Shown: piece after piece, positions 63,325 to 64,000 of the stretch
Numbering within the stretch: the first letter of the stretch is position 1
Layout of the letters: each line of letters opens with the position of its first letter
Notes under the pieces: generated by a model
The model's input: only the letters and a program-made list of their open reading frames with translations
The model's database searches: none
What the model was told of the DNA's origin: nothing
Translations under genes and position numbers: made by a program
NCBI GenBank assembly: GCA_040285825.1
Contig: JAUPSS010000001.1
Span: 3,100,001-3,164,000 of the forward strand
Length of the DNA: 64,000 nucleotides
Source of the DNA: Eukaryota sp. TZLM1-RC
Taxonomy: Eukaryota > Metamonada: BaSk clade
Direction: 5' to 3'

Positions 63325-64000
63325 ATGCGGGGCAACACTCCTATCAAGGTCTCTCCTCAACTTAAAGGTATCCTTGGTGAACTCTGTGTGAAAGCTATAG
63401 AGAATGTTGATGATTCAATTCGTTCAGATGTTGTCAAACTTCTTAAACTAGTTCAAAAAGCACATTGGGACTACATGGATAACTACTGGCCTAAACACAA
63501 GAATCTTCCACCTTTGACAAGGTTCTTCCAATTCGCTAAAACCAGTATAGTTCTTCATCTTTTCTTCTCACTCCAGTTCATACCGTGTCACCGACACTAC
63601 AACAATGCATCACCAATTGGGACAAAGCTCAGAAGAAATGGGCTCACTATAATGCCAATTGTGCCCGAGTAAAGCTGATACTCCTCAACCAAGAGAGAAG
63701 TCGTTTTCTCATGGTCAAGTCAACCAGAGGCAATCCCGACTTTGTTGGTGGCAAACTAAATGAAGAAGAAACTCCCATAGACTGTATTATAAGAGAAGCC
63801 GAAGAAGAACTTGGTGTTGATGTTGCGCCTTTCATGTCGGAGGACCGTCATCATGAACATAACGACAATCACTTTTTCATAGGTCTTGATTTTGATGAAT
63901 CGACTCATTTATCTCCCATTACGAAGGGCGAAATTTCAGGGTATGAATGGGTTGAGGTTTCCAAGCTTCCTCAATTCATCGTTCAACCTCCCAGGAATGC
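63325..64000 (+). CDS. DCP2: mRNA-decapping enzyme DCP2 (3' end outside window)
   Basis: Exon 1 (63325-63544) gives the Dcp2 box-A regulatory domain: GILGELCVKAIENVDDSIRS, HWDYMDNYWPKHKNLPPL, RFFQFAKT. A 32-nt intron (63545-63576, GTATAG...CTCCAG) is needed to join it to IHTVSPTLQQCITNWDKAQKKW in exon 2, which carries the Nudix domain: RFLMVKSTRGN, then the Nudix box GGKLNEEETPIDC followed by REAEEELGV (G-x5-E-x7-REAxEELG-V). Dcp2 removes the 5' cap of mRNAs in 5'-3' decay, with Dcp1. The gene runs past the window edge, so its C-terminal motifs are unseen. ATG chosen at 63325. Confidence 0.92.

Noticed and set aside
1-64000. CRISPR array, bacterial operon or prophage
   Set aside because: No regularly spaced repeats, no ribosome-binding sites, and intron and tRNA structure are eukaryotic.

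Overview
This is a nuclear window from an AT-rich, compact, intron-poor unicellular eukaryote. There are no operons or Shine-Dalgarno sites, and the genes are typical eukaryotic ones: a Rictor-like TORC2 subunit, UTP6, DCP2, an EXO1-like nuclease, PPP1R2/IPP-2, RINT1/Tip20 and BTB, LRR and RING proteins. The tRNAs are eukaryotic in form and AATAAA-like signals follow several stops. The few introns that can be reconstructed are very short (29, 32 and 55 nt, GT...AG). The standard stop codons appear to be in use. A C11orf65/MFI-like gene hints at a flagellate ancestry, but I cannot place the organism in a group.

Layout. 0-10 kb: 3' end of a coiled-coil gene, an acidic hypothetical ORF, a decayed non-LTR copy, a Fanzor (eukaryotic TnpB-like) fragment, a YdjM-type membrane hydrolase, an IPP-2 homologue, a second Fanzor relic, a BTB protein and further non-LTR debris. 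10.5-17.9 kb: a recent Ty3/gypsy LTR retrotransposon (155-bp LTRs, TGGG target duplication) inserted on the minus strand. 18-20.8 kb: a third Fanzor relic, non-LTR debris and a MULE transposase fragment. 21-23 kb: RINT1/Tip20-like gene with one frameshift. 23.1-29.1 kb: a four-copy tandem array (about 1.6-kb unit) of a gene for a secreted Cys/Trp-rich protein of unknown function, each with a 17-nt first exon and a 29-nt intron. 30-32.4 kb: divergent pair endonuclease V / UTP6. 32.6-40.1 kb: non-LTR copies around an LRR-RING membrane protein, plus a solo LTR. 40.4-46.3 kb: MFI-like gene, a Pro/Ser-rich gene, a near-full-length Fanzor pseudogene fused in frame to a non-LTR remnant, and an EXO1-like gene. 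46.7-55 kb: two identical inverted tRNA-Cys genes, a Rictor gene, tRNA-Ser, and many non-LTR fragments. 56-60.5 kb: a catalytic-Cys-less E2-like gene, a relic copy of the Pro/Ser-rich gene, and a 3.2-kb non-LTR element with a 13-bp target duplication. 60.5-64 kb: non-LTR tails, a second solo LTR, and the 5' part of DCP2.

The host genes form islands between layers of mobile DNA. Two non-LTR families ('family 1' and 'family 2') share the same kind of C-terminus: a C.C...H...C finger, then an R-H/VRD segment and a restriction-like nuclease motif. One gypsy family has a full copy and two diverged solo LTRs. At least four decayed Fanzor loci are present. The most unusual items are the Fanzor cluster, the secreted-protein array, and the gypsy element whose gag start and pol stop both lie inside its LTRs.
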